A stretch of DNA of 64,000 nucleotides. Origin: Ichthyophis bannanicus (lineage: Eukaryota; Chordata; Amphibia; Gymnophiona; Ichthyophiidae). Under the pieces are notes generated by a model. The model had not been told where the DNA came from and did not search any database. It saw nothing but the letters and a program-made list of their open reading frames with translations. The stretch is from assembly GCA_033557465.1 (NCBI GenBank), contig CM066047.1:6510001-6574000 (forward strand). Reading direction: 5' to 3'. Below are positions 38,160 to 49,663 of this stretch, in pieces; the stretch's first letter is position 1, and every line of letters starts with the position of its first letter. The position numbers were made by a program, and so were the translations under genes.

Positions 38160-38614
38160 GGAAGAAAGTAACAGAATTTGCAAAACAAGAAAAACATTTT
38201 TTTTCAAAGAACTAGATCAATAAACAAGGAAAAAGAAGTGGCAAATGCACAAATACAGTGGGAAGTAAGAGCGTTACTCCAGGAACCCTTTGTCAATCAA
38301 GAACGGACACATGAATGGTTAAGAAGAGGTGAACTGAAACCGAAGGATGAGAGGTTGATAGTTGCAGCCCAGGACAGCAGCTTATGGACAAGATGGTTTA
38401 CAGTGAGCATTGAAAAAAGTGGTAAAACAGACATATGTCAATTCTGTGGGAAAGAGTTGGAAACGGTGACTCACCTCATAGCTTGCTGTGAAGTTCTGAT
38501 GGCAGAAAATTTCTATCCAGAAAGGCACAATAAAGTAGCAGGCATCATCCATTGGAAACTCTGTAAGCACTACAACATCACTATGACCAAAAAGCACTAG
38601 GATCATGACCCTAA
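38160..38614 (+). pseudogene. R2-like LINE fragment, part 1: linker and CCHC region
   Basis: An open stretch (38178-38600) reads ALLQEPFVNQERTHEWLRRG, LKPKDERLIVAAQDSSLW, then DICQFCGKELETVTHLIACC and PERHNKVAGIIHWKLCKHYN. The C-x2-C...H-x4-C pattern followed by R-H-N-x-V is the CCHC motif that precedes the restriction-like endonuclease of R2/R4/NeSL-type non-LTR retrotransposons. The frame is cut by the Harbinger-like element at 38615 and resumes at 42122. No reverse-transcriptase domain is visible upstream, so it is 5' truncated. Clade assignment is from memory. Confidence 0.75.
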
Positions 38615-38829
38615 GGGGTATGTTTACTAAAGTGGGGTAGCATTACCGGCATTAAGTGCAGCGTTAACGTGAGCAATGCCATATAAGGAAGTGGGCGTAC
38701 CGGCGTTAAAGTAGCAATGGCCGTTTAACACGTGTTAAAGGGTGCCTTGGCCAGTTAGCACACGTTAACGAGACATTGCACGTTAAAGCTGACAAACAAA
38801 GCACATTACAAGACCGACAAGGCGCTTTG

Positions 38830-38880
38830 TAAGGTGCCTTATAGGGTGCCTTAGTTTAAGGCACCCTATAAGGTGCCTTA
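38830..38880. repeat. Perfect-core hairpin and aaggtgcc repeats
   Basis: The arms around a gtt loop (38854-38856) pair over at least 17 bp (atagggtgcctta with taaggcaccctat). The octamer aaggtgcc and its complement recur about ten times between 38820 and 38965. Confidence 0.85.
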
Positions 38881-39534
38881 ACATAAGGTGCCGTATAAGG
38901 TGCCCCAAGGATGTTAAGGTGACCCAAGATATGTTGCCCAAGGGCAGTAAGGTGCCCCAAGCTGACAAGTATGAAATGTAAGGACAGAAAACAGATGTAA
39001 CCCTAACACTGCACAGAGCACCAAGGAAAGGCAATGGACAAGTGATGGAAGGAAGGAAGTAGAGGTGCAAGCTGATGGACCTGCCAAATCTGCATGCAGC
39101 CGATGTGGCAGCTGGTAAAATGGACAAACATATTGGAGGCAGCTGTATCGATGCACAGGATGTTGGCAATGTAAAGCGCTACAATGACAGTGGGTGGAAG
39201 AGGATGGGAATACATGTCCTCCAGTGGAGGTAGAAGTGGCAAGATATTTGCAATGATAGGAGGACAGAGTAGTAGTGCCATGCAGAGCAGACACAGGAGA
39301 GGCAAGCATGAAGAGCCGCAATGCAGAAAAGGGTACCAGTGCAGGATATGGAGTAGCAGCTGCACATGAGGACAAAACGCTACACAGCTGGCAGACAGAT
39401 AGACGGACAGAAGGATGGTTGGCAACTGTGATGAGGGTATTATGTGCTAGCAGCACAGATCTGCAGAGATATGACTGTTACAGGAATGACAAGTAGTTGT
39501 GTAGGACAGGCATAAAAAAGGAGAACAAAGAGGA

Positions 39535-39600
39535 ATTGAACCCATGACCTCTGCCTAGGAAGTCATTGTATTAACCAGTGGGCTACACCTCTATAGCTTT
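39535..39600 (-). other. tRNA-like module in the Harbinger-like element
   Basis: On the minus strand: gtagcccactggttaataca (box A-like) and ggtcatgggttcaattcctc (box B-like), about 35 bp apart. It lacks a complete cloverleaf that I can fold by eye. Confidence 0.5.
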
Positions 39601-41159
39601 TATCACAGCAATGGCTGGCTACAGAAAGACTGCAGGTCACTGCACGAAATGTCTGCTGTGGTTACCAGGATAGGGTAAACCCACCAGTACCCATGATGCA
39701 TTGCACATGCAGAATAGCAGTCTACATCAGATCACCAGATGGGGTATGCACCTCTACAGCACCTCACCTTCGTAGGGGTAACTGACCATGTGTGTTACTG
39801 GCACAGAATTGCTACAGACCATGCCATTGTGTGGTTTCTGTACTCACCCTGAGGGTGAGGTGGGGTGCCCAGCACCAGGTCCGCAGTACACGGGTTGGTT
39901 GAGATAGGCTTTGCTGCGGGTCCCCATCAGTGCCAGTGTGTGACAGGTATTCCTTGCAGACATACCTAGGATTTTCCTGTGTCCACCTGTATTCCCAAGT
40001 CACATCTAGCCCTTGTGGACCATGACACACCCAGAATAGTGCAAATCCAGTGTGGTTGCCATGGTCACTTGTTATAGGAGCAGGGGGGTGTCTGGACTCA
40101 CATGCGGATTATGTAGCACAACCTACCAAATCGCTTTCACTGGGTCAGGGGGGTGGACAGGATCTGCCCCCAACAGACCCACACTCTACATCTTTGCAAT
40201 GGAGGAAGTGGAGGGACATGATGAAGGGCCGTGGGACCAGCAACCCCAGTCCTGGTGGCAAAAGGGCACCATCCAGGGCTGTTGATGCAGATCTATACTT
40301 GTCACAAAGGCACTGGCCTGGAAAAGCTCAGCTGCCCCCCACCATGATCTGACATCCACCATCAGAGGGCACAGTCAGTCTGCACCTGCTGCACCCTGCA
40401 AGGTGTTCCAGACATATGCATGCTAACTGCAGACAGTCTGCTAGCCAGTCCATAGTGTATCTTCCCAGGGGAACTATGTGCACCCAGACGTAGGATGTAT
40501 GCACAGACACTAAGCAGATATCTTAGTGATTGGGCCCCAGAACAGGGAACACACAGATATCACTTGAGAGAATCACTGTATAGCACTATGTGGGAACCTA
40601 GACATGCCATGGTCATCGCTCAGTCAGAGTGAGAGTGACCTCCCAGCATGACATGCTGTGGCCACTCTGTCCATGCAGGTGGTGGTCGGGCACTACAATG
40701 TCCCAGCCATTGCCCCACACTGTGTGCAGATGCATCCTGCCCTGTCTGGGCCATACCCACAATACCTTGCTCCTCATTATGCACATTGGCAGGCTAATGC
40801 TGGAAGCAGTGTAAGCATTGTGGGCACAGTGAGGAGTAGGCAGCCACAAAACAATGGACAGACATACACGCACTCCCACTCCTATTTCAGCATTGTGCAA
40901 AGATAGGGGTGGTTGGCAGCCCTGCCTGCCACACTAGTCCTGAGCACAATGCAGGCATTGCTAAGGTAGTAGTAGTGGTGCTTTGGTGGTAACTGCTGCT
41001 CTGTGCTGGGTCCAACAGCCTGACAATCCATGAGCCTTTGGATAGTGGAGCCTGTGGGTGTGGGTGTTTTTGCCCCTGTTGGCTGATGCTCTACGCAGTG
41101 CACATGTTTATGTAGTATGTGCCATGTAGGGTAAAATGTAGGGACACGGTCTGCAGGAG

Positions 41160-41225
41160 CCACAGCTGAGACTTGAACCTGTGACCTTCTGCCCCCGGAC
41201 ACACTGGCTGTGTGTACTGCACCAT
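41160..41225 (-). other. Second tRNA-like module in the Harbinger-like element
   Basis: On the minus strand: atggtgcagtacacacagcc (box A-like) and ggtcacaggttcaagtctca (box B-like), with spacing similar to the module at 39.5 kb. Confidence 0.45.
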
Positions 41226-42118
41226 ACTGTTGCCACAGGGGAGGGTCAGTCCCTGGAGATACCATGACTGTTCAGACAGACCTTGTCTGTTGCACTGCAC
41301 GCCACACACCTGACCAGGGCTTGGCATTGGTCTGCTGTGGGCAGAGCCACTGCCCCCTCCACCACCAGCACCCCTCCCCCACCATGCTGACATGCCCATA
41401 TGCTGGTGGTACTGGTGGTGTGCAGTTCCAAGCCATCCACTGTGCAGGTAGGTGGCTGCCTAGGGTGTGGGGTCTGGGGTAGGGGTGCCTAAGACATCCA
41501 CGCTTCCCCCCAGCACCGCCTGCCAATGTTATGTGCCCTTTGGGGTACCTGCTGGGTGATGTCCCCTGGATGGGACACTGTGGGACACAGACTCCTGGCC
41601 ATGTTTGACCTTGCTCAGTTGCTGTCTTGCTGATCTCCAGTTTCTGCATTCCTATGTGCCACCTAGGCATCTGCCTAGTCCACCCTGTGCCCCAGCTGCC
41701 CCACTGCATGTCCCGCCAGCAGCCCCCTATGCCCCATTTGCAGCATCACCATAGTGCCCTTTCATACTTGGGCACTATGCTGTTGCTGCACATGTAGCAC
41801 TACTATCATTTTTTTCGGGCTCCCTGCCTATGCTGTACATTGCTGACACTTAAATGGTTTCTCTCTCCTGCAAATGTGCATCTAACGACAGGTTTTCACT
41901 GGTGTTAATGTTCGGCCCTTCATTTCCCTGCGTTAGTGGAGCAGGAGCCTCTCCCCGCCCACTCCCTGCCCATTGACCCCTTCTCTCCGTCCTCCCTCCA
42001 CCCTCTGCGGGACTTACTGCAGCCGGAGACGTTAGCACGCGTTAACGTTGCATCTGGTAATGTTAGTGCGTGTTAACGTAGCCGCTGCTATGTTACCACA
42101 GTTTAGTAAACATACCCC

Positions 42119-42514
42119 TAAGAGAATTACTGAGAGTGAAGAGGGTATAATCACCTGGGATACTCGCATTCTGACTGATAAAATACTAGATACGAGGAAG
42201 CCGGATAAAGTAGTAAAGGAGAAAAACACCAGAATGGCATTGATTAAAGAGGTGTCAGTCCCAAGCAACTACTCTGAATTGCGTTGAGAAGGAGAAAATC
42301 TTCACATATCAAGAAATGCAGTCAGAGACCAAAAATAATGTGGCAGAAAGATACCGAGTTATTTCCCATCATGTTGGGTGCCACAGGCATAATTAAGAAG
42401 AATTTCCAAGCGCACCTTGACAAATTACCCATAAACGTGTCGTGCTGTTAGGGCTTGTGTGCATCAGTGATGCTGAGAGCTAAGCTATCAGTAGCTTAAT
42501 TAAGGGTCTCCCAA
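42119..42514 (+). pseudogene. R2-like LINE fragment, part 2: restriction-like endonuclease remnant
   Basis: After the Harbinger-like element the frame continues RITESEEGIITWDTRILTDK and DTRKPDKVVKEKNTRMALIK with EVSVPSNYSE, then a stop at 42285-42287 and decayed KEKIFTYQEMQ-like and VVLLGLVCISDAE-like text. The PD...(D/E) arrangement matches the restriction-like endonuclease of R2-type elements. The second acidic residue is Glu where I recall Asp (IDIAVP-like). The first BovB copy begins at 42515. Confidence 0.72.
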
Positions 42515-45256
42515 GATGGACAGGTCTCAGCTGAGGTGTCAGACCAAGACAAACCACACATTTGGGCAGCAGCAGAATGGGACAGTGTTGGCAGTAGAGG
42601 GTCACATTTCTGTGACAAGGCAACAACACTAGCATTACCTGTGTGGAAGAAAGGCCTGGCAATCTACTTCTGTATCTTGCCATAAAAACCCAATAGATAG
42701 TCACAACAAAACAAATTGCTCTGTAGTGCTGAAAGATGAAACTCACAGGTCGGAAGACATTCCAACTGTTACTGGGGAGACATCTGACTGCTGATGTAGC
42801 AGCGCATGAAAAGAGAATCAGAAGCTGCAAAACTGAACTTACATATTGGGATGTGGAACATACAAAACATGAATCAACAGAAGTTGGAGATGGTCAAGAA
42901 TGAAATGGAACATGTACATCTCGATCTGTTGGGTGTCAGCAAACTGAAATGGACTTGTATCGGGCATTTTGCATCTGATGATCACATGGTCTACTATGCT
43001 GGAACTGAAAGACAGAAGAATTGGTGCTGCATTTATAATCAAAAAGAAAACTTGCAAGAACTATAATGAAATACAATGCAGTCAGTGAATGCTTAATTTC
43101 TATTCATCATCAAGAGGAATGCCCATCAACACAACTATAATTCAGGTATATGCCCCAACAACAGCTGCAGAAGAGGATGAAGTTGATGAGTTCTATGAAC
43201 AAGTACAAGCTGAATTTGACAGAACATGCAAACAGGATATACTGATAGTCATGGGTGACTGGAACGCAAAAGTTGGCAACAAAGGCGGCGGAAAAGTGGT
43301 TGGAAAATATGGACTAGGCAACAGAAATGAAAATAGAGACTGATAGAATTCTACAAGACCAACGATCTATTCATCTCAAATACCTTCTTCCAGCAACACA
43401 GGTATCGACTGTACACATGGACTTCATCCAATGGATTGTTCAAAAATCAAATTGACTACATCTGTGGAAGTCAAAGATGGAAAAGCTCTATAACAAAGAT
43501 GAAACCCAGAGCTGACTATGGTACAGATCACCAACTACAAGTATGCAAAGTCAAGATAAAAGTTGAAGAGCAAGCCACTCATGAATGTAGCAAAATATGA
43601 CCTTGAGAATATACCACCAGAATGTAAAGACTGCCTGAAAAATCGATTTGTTGCTTTAGATACAAATGATAGAGCTCTAGAAGAGTTATGGGAAGACATC
43701 AAGGAGGTTGTGTTGGAAGAAAGTGAGAAGTCGCTACAAAAGATGAAAAAACAAAAACAGCCAACATGGATGACCAAAGAAACTCCGAAAATTGCCCAGA
43801 AAAGAGAAGCTAAAGCCAGGGGAGAAAGAAGGCAATCGCAGAACTCAGAAATTTCCAACATGCAACAAGACAAGACAAGGAGAAGTACTATAATGACGCA
43901 TGCAAGGAGCTAGAAATCAGAACTATTAGAGGAAGAACAAGATCGGCTTTCCTAGAGCTACTAGAGTTAAAGAAAAAATTCCAGCCTCGAATTGGAATGC
44001 TACAAGATGCTGCTGAATGATGCTGAGAACAAGAAAAGGTGGAAAAAGAATATACAGAGTCATTATACCATAAAGATCAAGTGAAACAGCCATTTCAACC
44101 TGTACCTTATGATCAGGAACCATTGGGGATGAAAGAAGAAGTCAAAGCAGCATTGAAAGCCTTATCAAAGAACAAAGTACCGTGCATTGATGGCATTCAG
44201 ATTGAAGTAATACAGCAATCACATGCAGCTGTTACCATACTTTCACGGCTCTGCCATGAAATTGGGAAGACATCATCATAACTGGAAAAGATCCGGGGTT
44301 ATACCAATATTAAAGAAAGGTGATACAACTGACTGGGAAAAGTATCACACAATCACTGATCCCACATGTCAGTAAGATTCTACTGAAGATAATTCAGCAG
44401 AGACTACAACCATACCTGGAATGAGAACTGCCTGACGTGCAAGCAGGGTTCAGGAAAGGGCAAGGAATGAGAGACATCATCGCGGATATGAAATGGATCC
44501 TTGAAGGGAGGAAAGGATACCAAAAGACATCCATATATGTTTTATTGACTACAGCAAGGCTTTTGACTGTGTAAACCATGAGAAACTCTGGGCCACATTA
44601 AGAAGCATGGGTATACCAGAACACCTGATGCTTCTTCATCAATGTAAATGCTGTGCAAGAGAACTAACAGTTCGAACAGTAATGCTGATGACATCACATT
44701 ACTAGCTGAAAATGAAGACAATCTGAAACATTTGCTTCTCAAGATCAAGGAACATAGTCTTAAAATGGGCCTGCACATTAATGTAAAGAAAAGATCCTGA
44801 CAACCGGCAAAATCAGAAAGTTCATTGTAGATGGAGAAGAAATTGGACTAGTTGACAACTTTAACCTACTTGGATCAACTGTCAATAAAGAAACGACAAG
44901 TAGTCAAGAAAACAGATGACACACTGCTCTTGGCAGAATGGCAATGAAGGACCTAGACAAGATTCTCAAGAGCAGAGATGTCTTTCTCCATACAAAGATT
45001 CAACTTGTTCAAGCCATGATATTTTCAATAACGTCATATGATGGTGAAAGCTGGACATGAAAAAGATAGAAAGAAAATTGATGCCTTTGAATTATGGTGC
45101 TAATGACAAATGGCATATACCATGAACTGCCCAAAGAACAAACCAGTCAGTACTAGAAGAAATCAAACCTAAACTTTCCTTAGAAGCTCAGGTGACAAGA
45201 CTTTGACTTTCATACTTTGGACACATCATGTGAAGAGGGGGATTGTTACAGAAAGA
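42515..45256 (+). mobile_element. RTE/BovB LINE copy 1, left part
   Basis: Starts gatggacaggtctcagctga, exactly as copy 2 at 45752. Frame-broken endonuclease and reverse transcriptase: NEMEHVHLDLLGVSKLKWT, NTTIIQVYAPTTAAEED, ILIVMGDWNAKVGNK, LWEDIKEVVLEE, ALSKNKVPCIDGIQIEVIQQ and NADDITLLAEN. It has more stops and indels than copy 2. It ends near acagaaag at 45255, where CR1 family B begins. Its last part is at 52522-52724. Confidence 0.9.
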
Positions 45257-45751
45257 GGAAGAATGGTCTAATGCTTGGCAGTTAAGATTTAATGTGAAGA
45301 AGTGCAGAGTCATGCACTTGGGTAGCAGAAATCCAAGGGAAATGTACACGATAGGGGGCGAGAGATTGGTGTGCACAGATCAGGAGAAGGACCTTGGTGT
45401 GATTATTTCTGAAGATCTCAAGGTGGCAAAACAGTGCGACAAGGCAGTGGCAAAAGCCAGGAGGATGTTGGGCTGCAAACAAAGAGGAATTACCAGCAGA
45501 AAGGAAGAGGTACTAATGCCACTGTATAAGTCACTGGTGAGGCCTCACTTGGAATACTGTGTTCAGTTTTGGAGACCATATCTTGCAAAGGATGTAAAAA
45601 GACTGGAAACGGTTCAGAGAAAAGCGACCAAAATGATTTGGAGCCTGCGTCAGAAGCATTATGAGAAGAGACTTGAAGACCTAAATATGTACACTTTGGA
45701 GGAGAGGAGGGACAGGGGAGATATGATTCAGACCTTTAAATACTTAGAGAA

Positions 45752-48700
45752 GATGGACAGGTCTCAGCTGAGGTGCCAGAACAAGACAAACCACCCATCT
45801 GGGCAGCAGCAGAATGGGATAGTGTTGATGGCGGAGGATCACATTTTTGTGACAACGGCAACACCACCAAACTTAAACTGCGCGGAAGAAAGGCCCGGCA
45901 ATCTACTTCTGTATCTTGCCATGAAAACCCAATGGATAGTTACAACAAAACAAATTCTGCTATGGTGCTGGAAGATGAGACCCCCAGGTCGGAAGGCACT
46001 CAACTAGCTATTGGGGAAGAGCTGAAAACTTTTCAGAGTAAAACCAGCATTTATGATGTGGTTGGATCAAAGCCCTCGGGAAGTCTGACTGCTGATGTAG
46101 CTGCACATGAAATGAGAGTCAGAAGCTGTAAAGATGTCTTACACATTGGAACATGGAACGTACGAAGCATGAACCAAGGGAAGTTGGAGGTGGTCAAGAA
46201 TGAAATGGAACGTGTACAACTTGATCTGCTGGGTGTCAGCGAACTGAAATGGACTGGCATCGGGCACTTTGCATCAGATGATCACATGGTCTACTATGCT
46301 GGAAATGAAAGACAAAGAAGAAATGGTGTTGCATTTATAATAAAGAAGAAACTTGCAAGAACTGTAATGAAATACAATGCAGTCAGCGAACGCTTAATCT
46401 CTATTCGTCTACGAGGATTGCCTATCAACACAACTATAATTCAAGTATATGCCCCAACAACAGCTGCAGAAGAGAATGAAATTGAAGAGTTCTATGAACA
46501 AGTACAAGCTGAAATTGACAGAACATGCAAACAGGATATCCTGATAGTCATGGGTGACTGGAACGCAAAAGTTGGCAACAAAGAAGAAGGCAAAGTAGTT
46601 GGAAAATATGGACTTGGCAACAGAAATGAAGCTGGAGAAAGACTGATAGAATTCTGCAAGACCAATGATCTATTCATCTCAAACACCTTCTTCCAGCAAC
46701 ACAAGCGGCGACTGTACACGTGGACTTCACCCAATGGATTGTATAAAAATCAAATTGACTACATCTGTGGAAGTCAATGATGGAAAAGCTCTATAACATC
46801 AACAAAGACAAAACCTGCAGCTGACTGTGGTACAGATCATCAACTACTAGTATGCAAACTCAAGCTAAAGTTGAAAAAGAGCAAACCACTCATGAATGCA
46901 GGAAAATATGACCTTGAGAATATACCACTGGAATTTAAAGACTGCCTGCAAAATCGATTTGCTGCTTTAGATAGAAATGACAGAGCTCCGGAAGAGTTAT
47001 GGAATGACATCAAGAAGGCTGTGTTGGAAGAAAGAAAGAGAGAAGTCTCCACAAAAGGTGAAAAAGCAAAAACGGCCAAAATGGATGACGGAAGAAACTC
47101 TGACAATTGCCCAGAAACGCAGAGAAGCTAAAGCCAGAGGAGAAAGAAAGACAATAACAGAACTCAACAGAGATTTCCAACGTGCAGCAAGACAGGACAA
47201 GGAAAAGTACTACAATGACACTTGCAAGGAAATAGAAGCAGAAACTATTAGAGGAAGAACAAGATCGGCTTTCCTAAAGCTATGAGAGTTAAAGAAAAAA
47301 TTCCATCCTCGAATTGGAATGTTACAAGATGCTCAAGGTTCTATGTTGAATGATGCTGAGAAGATCAAGAAAAGGTGGAAGGAATATACAGAGTTTTTAT
47401 ATGATAAAGATCAAGTGGACCAACAGCCATTTCAACCTGTACCTTATGATCGGGAACCATTGGTGATGAAAGAAGAAGTTGAAGCAGCATTGAAAGCCTT
47501 ATCAAAGAACAAAGCACCAGGCATTGATAGCATTCCTATAGAAGTATTGCAGCAATCTGATGCAGCTGTTACCATACTTACAAGGCTCTGCCAAGAAATA
47601 TGGAACACAACATCATGGCCAACTGACTGGAAAAGATCTGTGTTTATACTAATATTAAAGAAAGGTGATCCAACTGACTGTGGAAATTATCTAACAATCG
47701 CTCTGATCCCACATGCCAGCAAGATTCTACTGAAGATTATTCAAAAGAGACTACAACCATACCTGGAACAAGAACTACCTGAAGTGCAAGCAGGGTTCAG
47801 GAAAGGGCGAGGAACGAGAGACATCATTGCGGATGTGAGATGGATCCTTGAAAAGACTAAAGAATACCAAAAGGATATCTATTTGTGCTTTATCGACTAT
47901 AGCAAGGCTTTTGACTGTGTAAACCATGAGAAACTCTGGGCCACATTAAGAAGCATGGGTATACCAGAACAACTGATCGTTCTCTTGTGCAATCTGTACA
48001 TTGATCAAGAAGCAACAGTTCGACCGGAACAAGGAGAAACAGAATGGTTTAAAATAAGCAAGGGTGTAAGACAAGGCTGCATACTTTCCCCCACCTGTTT
48101 AATTTATATGCAGAACAAATCATCAGAGAAGCAGGATTGTATGAAGACAACAGAGGTGTGAAGATTGGTGGAAGACTCATCAACAACCTTTGCTATACTG
48201 ATGATACTACATTACTGGCTGAAAGTGAAGATGATCTGAAACATTTGCTTCTCACAATCAAAGAACATAGTCTCAAAATGGGCCTGCACCTTAATGTAAA
48301 GAAGACAAAGATCATGACAACTGGCATAATCAACAGGTTCATCGTTGAAGGAGAAGAAATTGAAATTGTGAACAACTTTAACCTACTTGGATCAACTATC
48401 AATAAAGAAGCAATAAGCAGTCAAGAAATCAAACGACGCATTACTCTTGGCAGAATGGCTATGAAAGACCTAGATAAGATTCTCAAGAGCAGAGATGTCT
48501 CTCTCCATACAAAGATTCGACTTGTTCAAGCCATGGTATTTTCAATAACATCATATGGATGTGAAAGCTGGACAGTGAAAAAGACAGACAGGAAGAAAAT
48601 TGATGCCTTTGAATTATGGTGCTGGCGGCGAATACTGTGTATACCATGGACTGCCCGAAGAACAAACCAGTCGGTACTAGAGGAGATCAAACCTAAGCTT

Positions 48701-48974
48701 TCTTTAGAAGCTCAGATGACAAGACTTCGACTTTCATACTTTGGACACATCATGCGAAGAGAGAGATCATTAGAGAAAGACATCATGCTTGGCAAGATAG
48801 AAGGTCAACACAAAAGAGGAAGGCCAGCAATGATATGGATCGATACAATAACAGGAGCTATGGGTACCAGTCTGTCAACAATGAGCCGCCTGACTGAAGA
48901 CCGAACACAATTTAGGATAGCTATCCAGAGGGTCGCCATGAGTCGACTCCGACTCAACGGCACTTAACAACAAC
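45752..48974 (+). mobile_element. Full-length RTE/BovB LINE copy 2, 3223 bp, 13-bp target duplication
   Basis: The direct repeats aatacttagagaa at 45739-45751 and 48975-48987 flank the element. The 5' end is gatggacaggtctcagctga; the 3' end is ggcacttaacaacaac, a short (aac)n tail as in RTE elements. Length and single-ORF layout fit BovB-type RTE (about 3.2 kb as I recall). It sits inside CR1 family B, which resumes directly after the duplication. Confidence 0.95.
46112..48967 (+). pseudogene. BovB-type ORF: endonuclease plus reverse transcriptase, four lesions
   Basis: One protein with an AP-endonuclease domain (LHIGTWNVRSMNQGKLEVV, MGDWNAKVG, NTFFQQHKRRLYTWTSPNG), a basic linker, and a reverse transcriptase (KAPGIDSIPIEVL, VQAGFRKGRGTRDIIADVRW, CFIDYSKAFDCVNHEKLW, ISKGVRQGCILSP, LCYTDDTTLLAES). 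It ends with the C-terminal YGCESWTVKK, FELWCWRRILCIPWTARRTN and YFGHIMRRERSLEKD. The active site reads Y-T-D-D where I recall Y-A-D-D. Lesions: TGA at 46778-46780, a frameshift at about 47030-47060, TGA at 47283-47285, and a frameshift in the c-run at 48089-48094. The ATG at 46112 is the first in-frame start near the endonuclease; no ORF1 is expected in RTE. Automated gene sets often label such ORFs craniofacial development protein 2-like. Confidence 0.9.
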
Positions 48975-49663
48975 AATACTTAGAGAAATAATGAACAAAC
49001 AAACCTCTTCCAAAGACAGGGAAGCTGTAAAACTAGAGGGCATAACATGAAGCTGCAAGGGGGTAAACTGAAAGGCAATGTCAGGAAATACTTTTTCACT
49101 GAAAGGGTGGTGGATGCTTGAAATGCCCTCCCGATGGTAGTGATGGGGGCAAATACAGTGATGGAATTCAAAATGGCATGGGACAGACACAGTGGATCCC
49201 TTTACAGCAACAGGATAAAATCAAAATAAACCAAACTATCTAATTTCTCAACAAATAGGGATGTCCTAGATGGAGAGGTGGGTTCACCCCTAAACAAAAA
49301 TAAAGACATGGGGAGGGGTGGCCTGCACGGAGCGGCAGGTGCATCTTCTCTTGCCACCTTACTGGGCAGACTAGATGGACCATACTGGTCTTTATCTACC
49401 ATCATTTACAGTGGTGTGCAAAAGTCTGCAATCACGTGTGAGTTTTGCGTTTTTCGTACTTTCTAACGTTTTTTTAAATTTTGCGTTAGCCCAGCATATT
49501 CATCTTTCTACCACGTTAAAAGGGATGCATTTGGCTATTAGAATTTACTTTTTTGCATTCCTTGCTTCCAATTTAAATAAATACTTTACAGACACTGGGA
49601 GATAGCTACTGCAATTTTTGTGGATCCTGCGTCAAAACTGGATCGAGATTATCCAATATGTAC

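Larger units (their letters stand above)
38615..42118. mobile_element. Harbinger-like DNA transposon, 3504 bp, TAA target duplication
   Basis: The terminal inverted repeats ggggtatgtttactaaagtg and its complement (ttagtaaacatacccc) are flanked by TAA on both sides (38612-38614 and 42119-42121), the size and sequence expected for PIF/Harbinger. Subterminal regions on both sides are rich in gttaacg/cgttaac words. I could not recognise a PIF-type transposase or MYB-like protein in any frame, so it is non-autonomous or too decayed. It contains a 3-nt-loop hairpin at 38830-38880 and two tRNA-like modules. Its removal restores the R2-like reading frame. Confidence 0.88.

Noticed and set aside
45773..46780. 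Host gene annotated as craniofacial development protein 2-like
   Set aside because: The sequence is the endonuclease part of a BovB/RTE element flanked by a target duplication.
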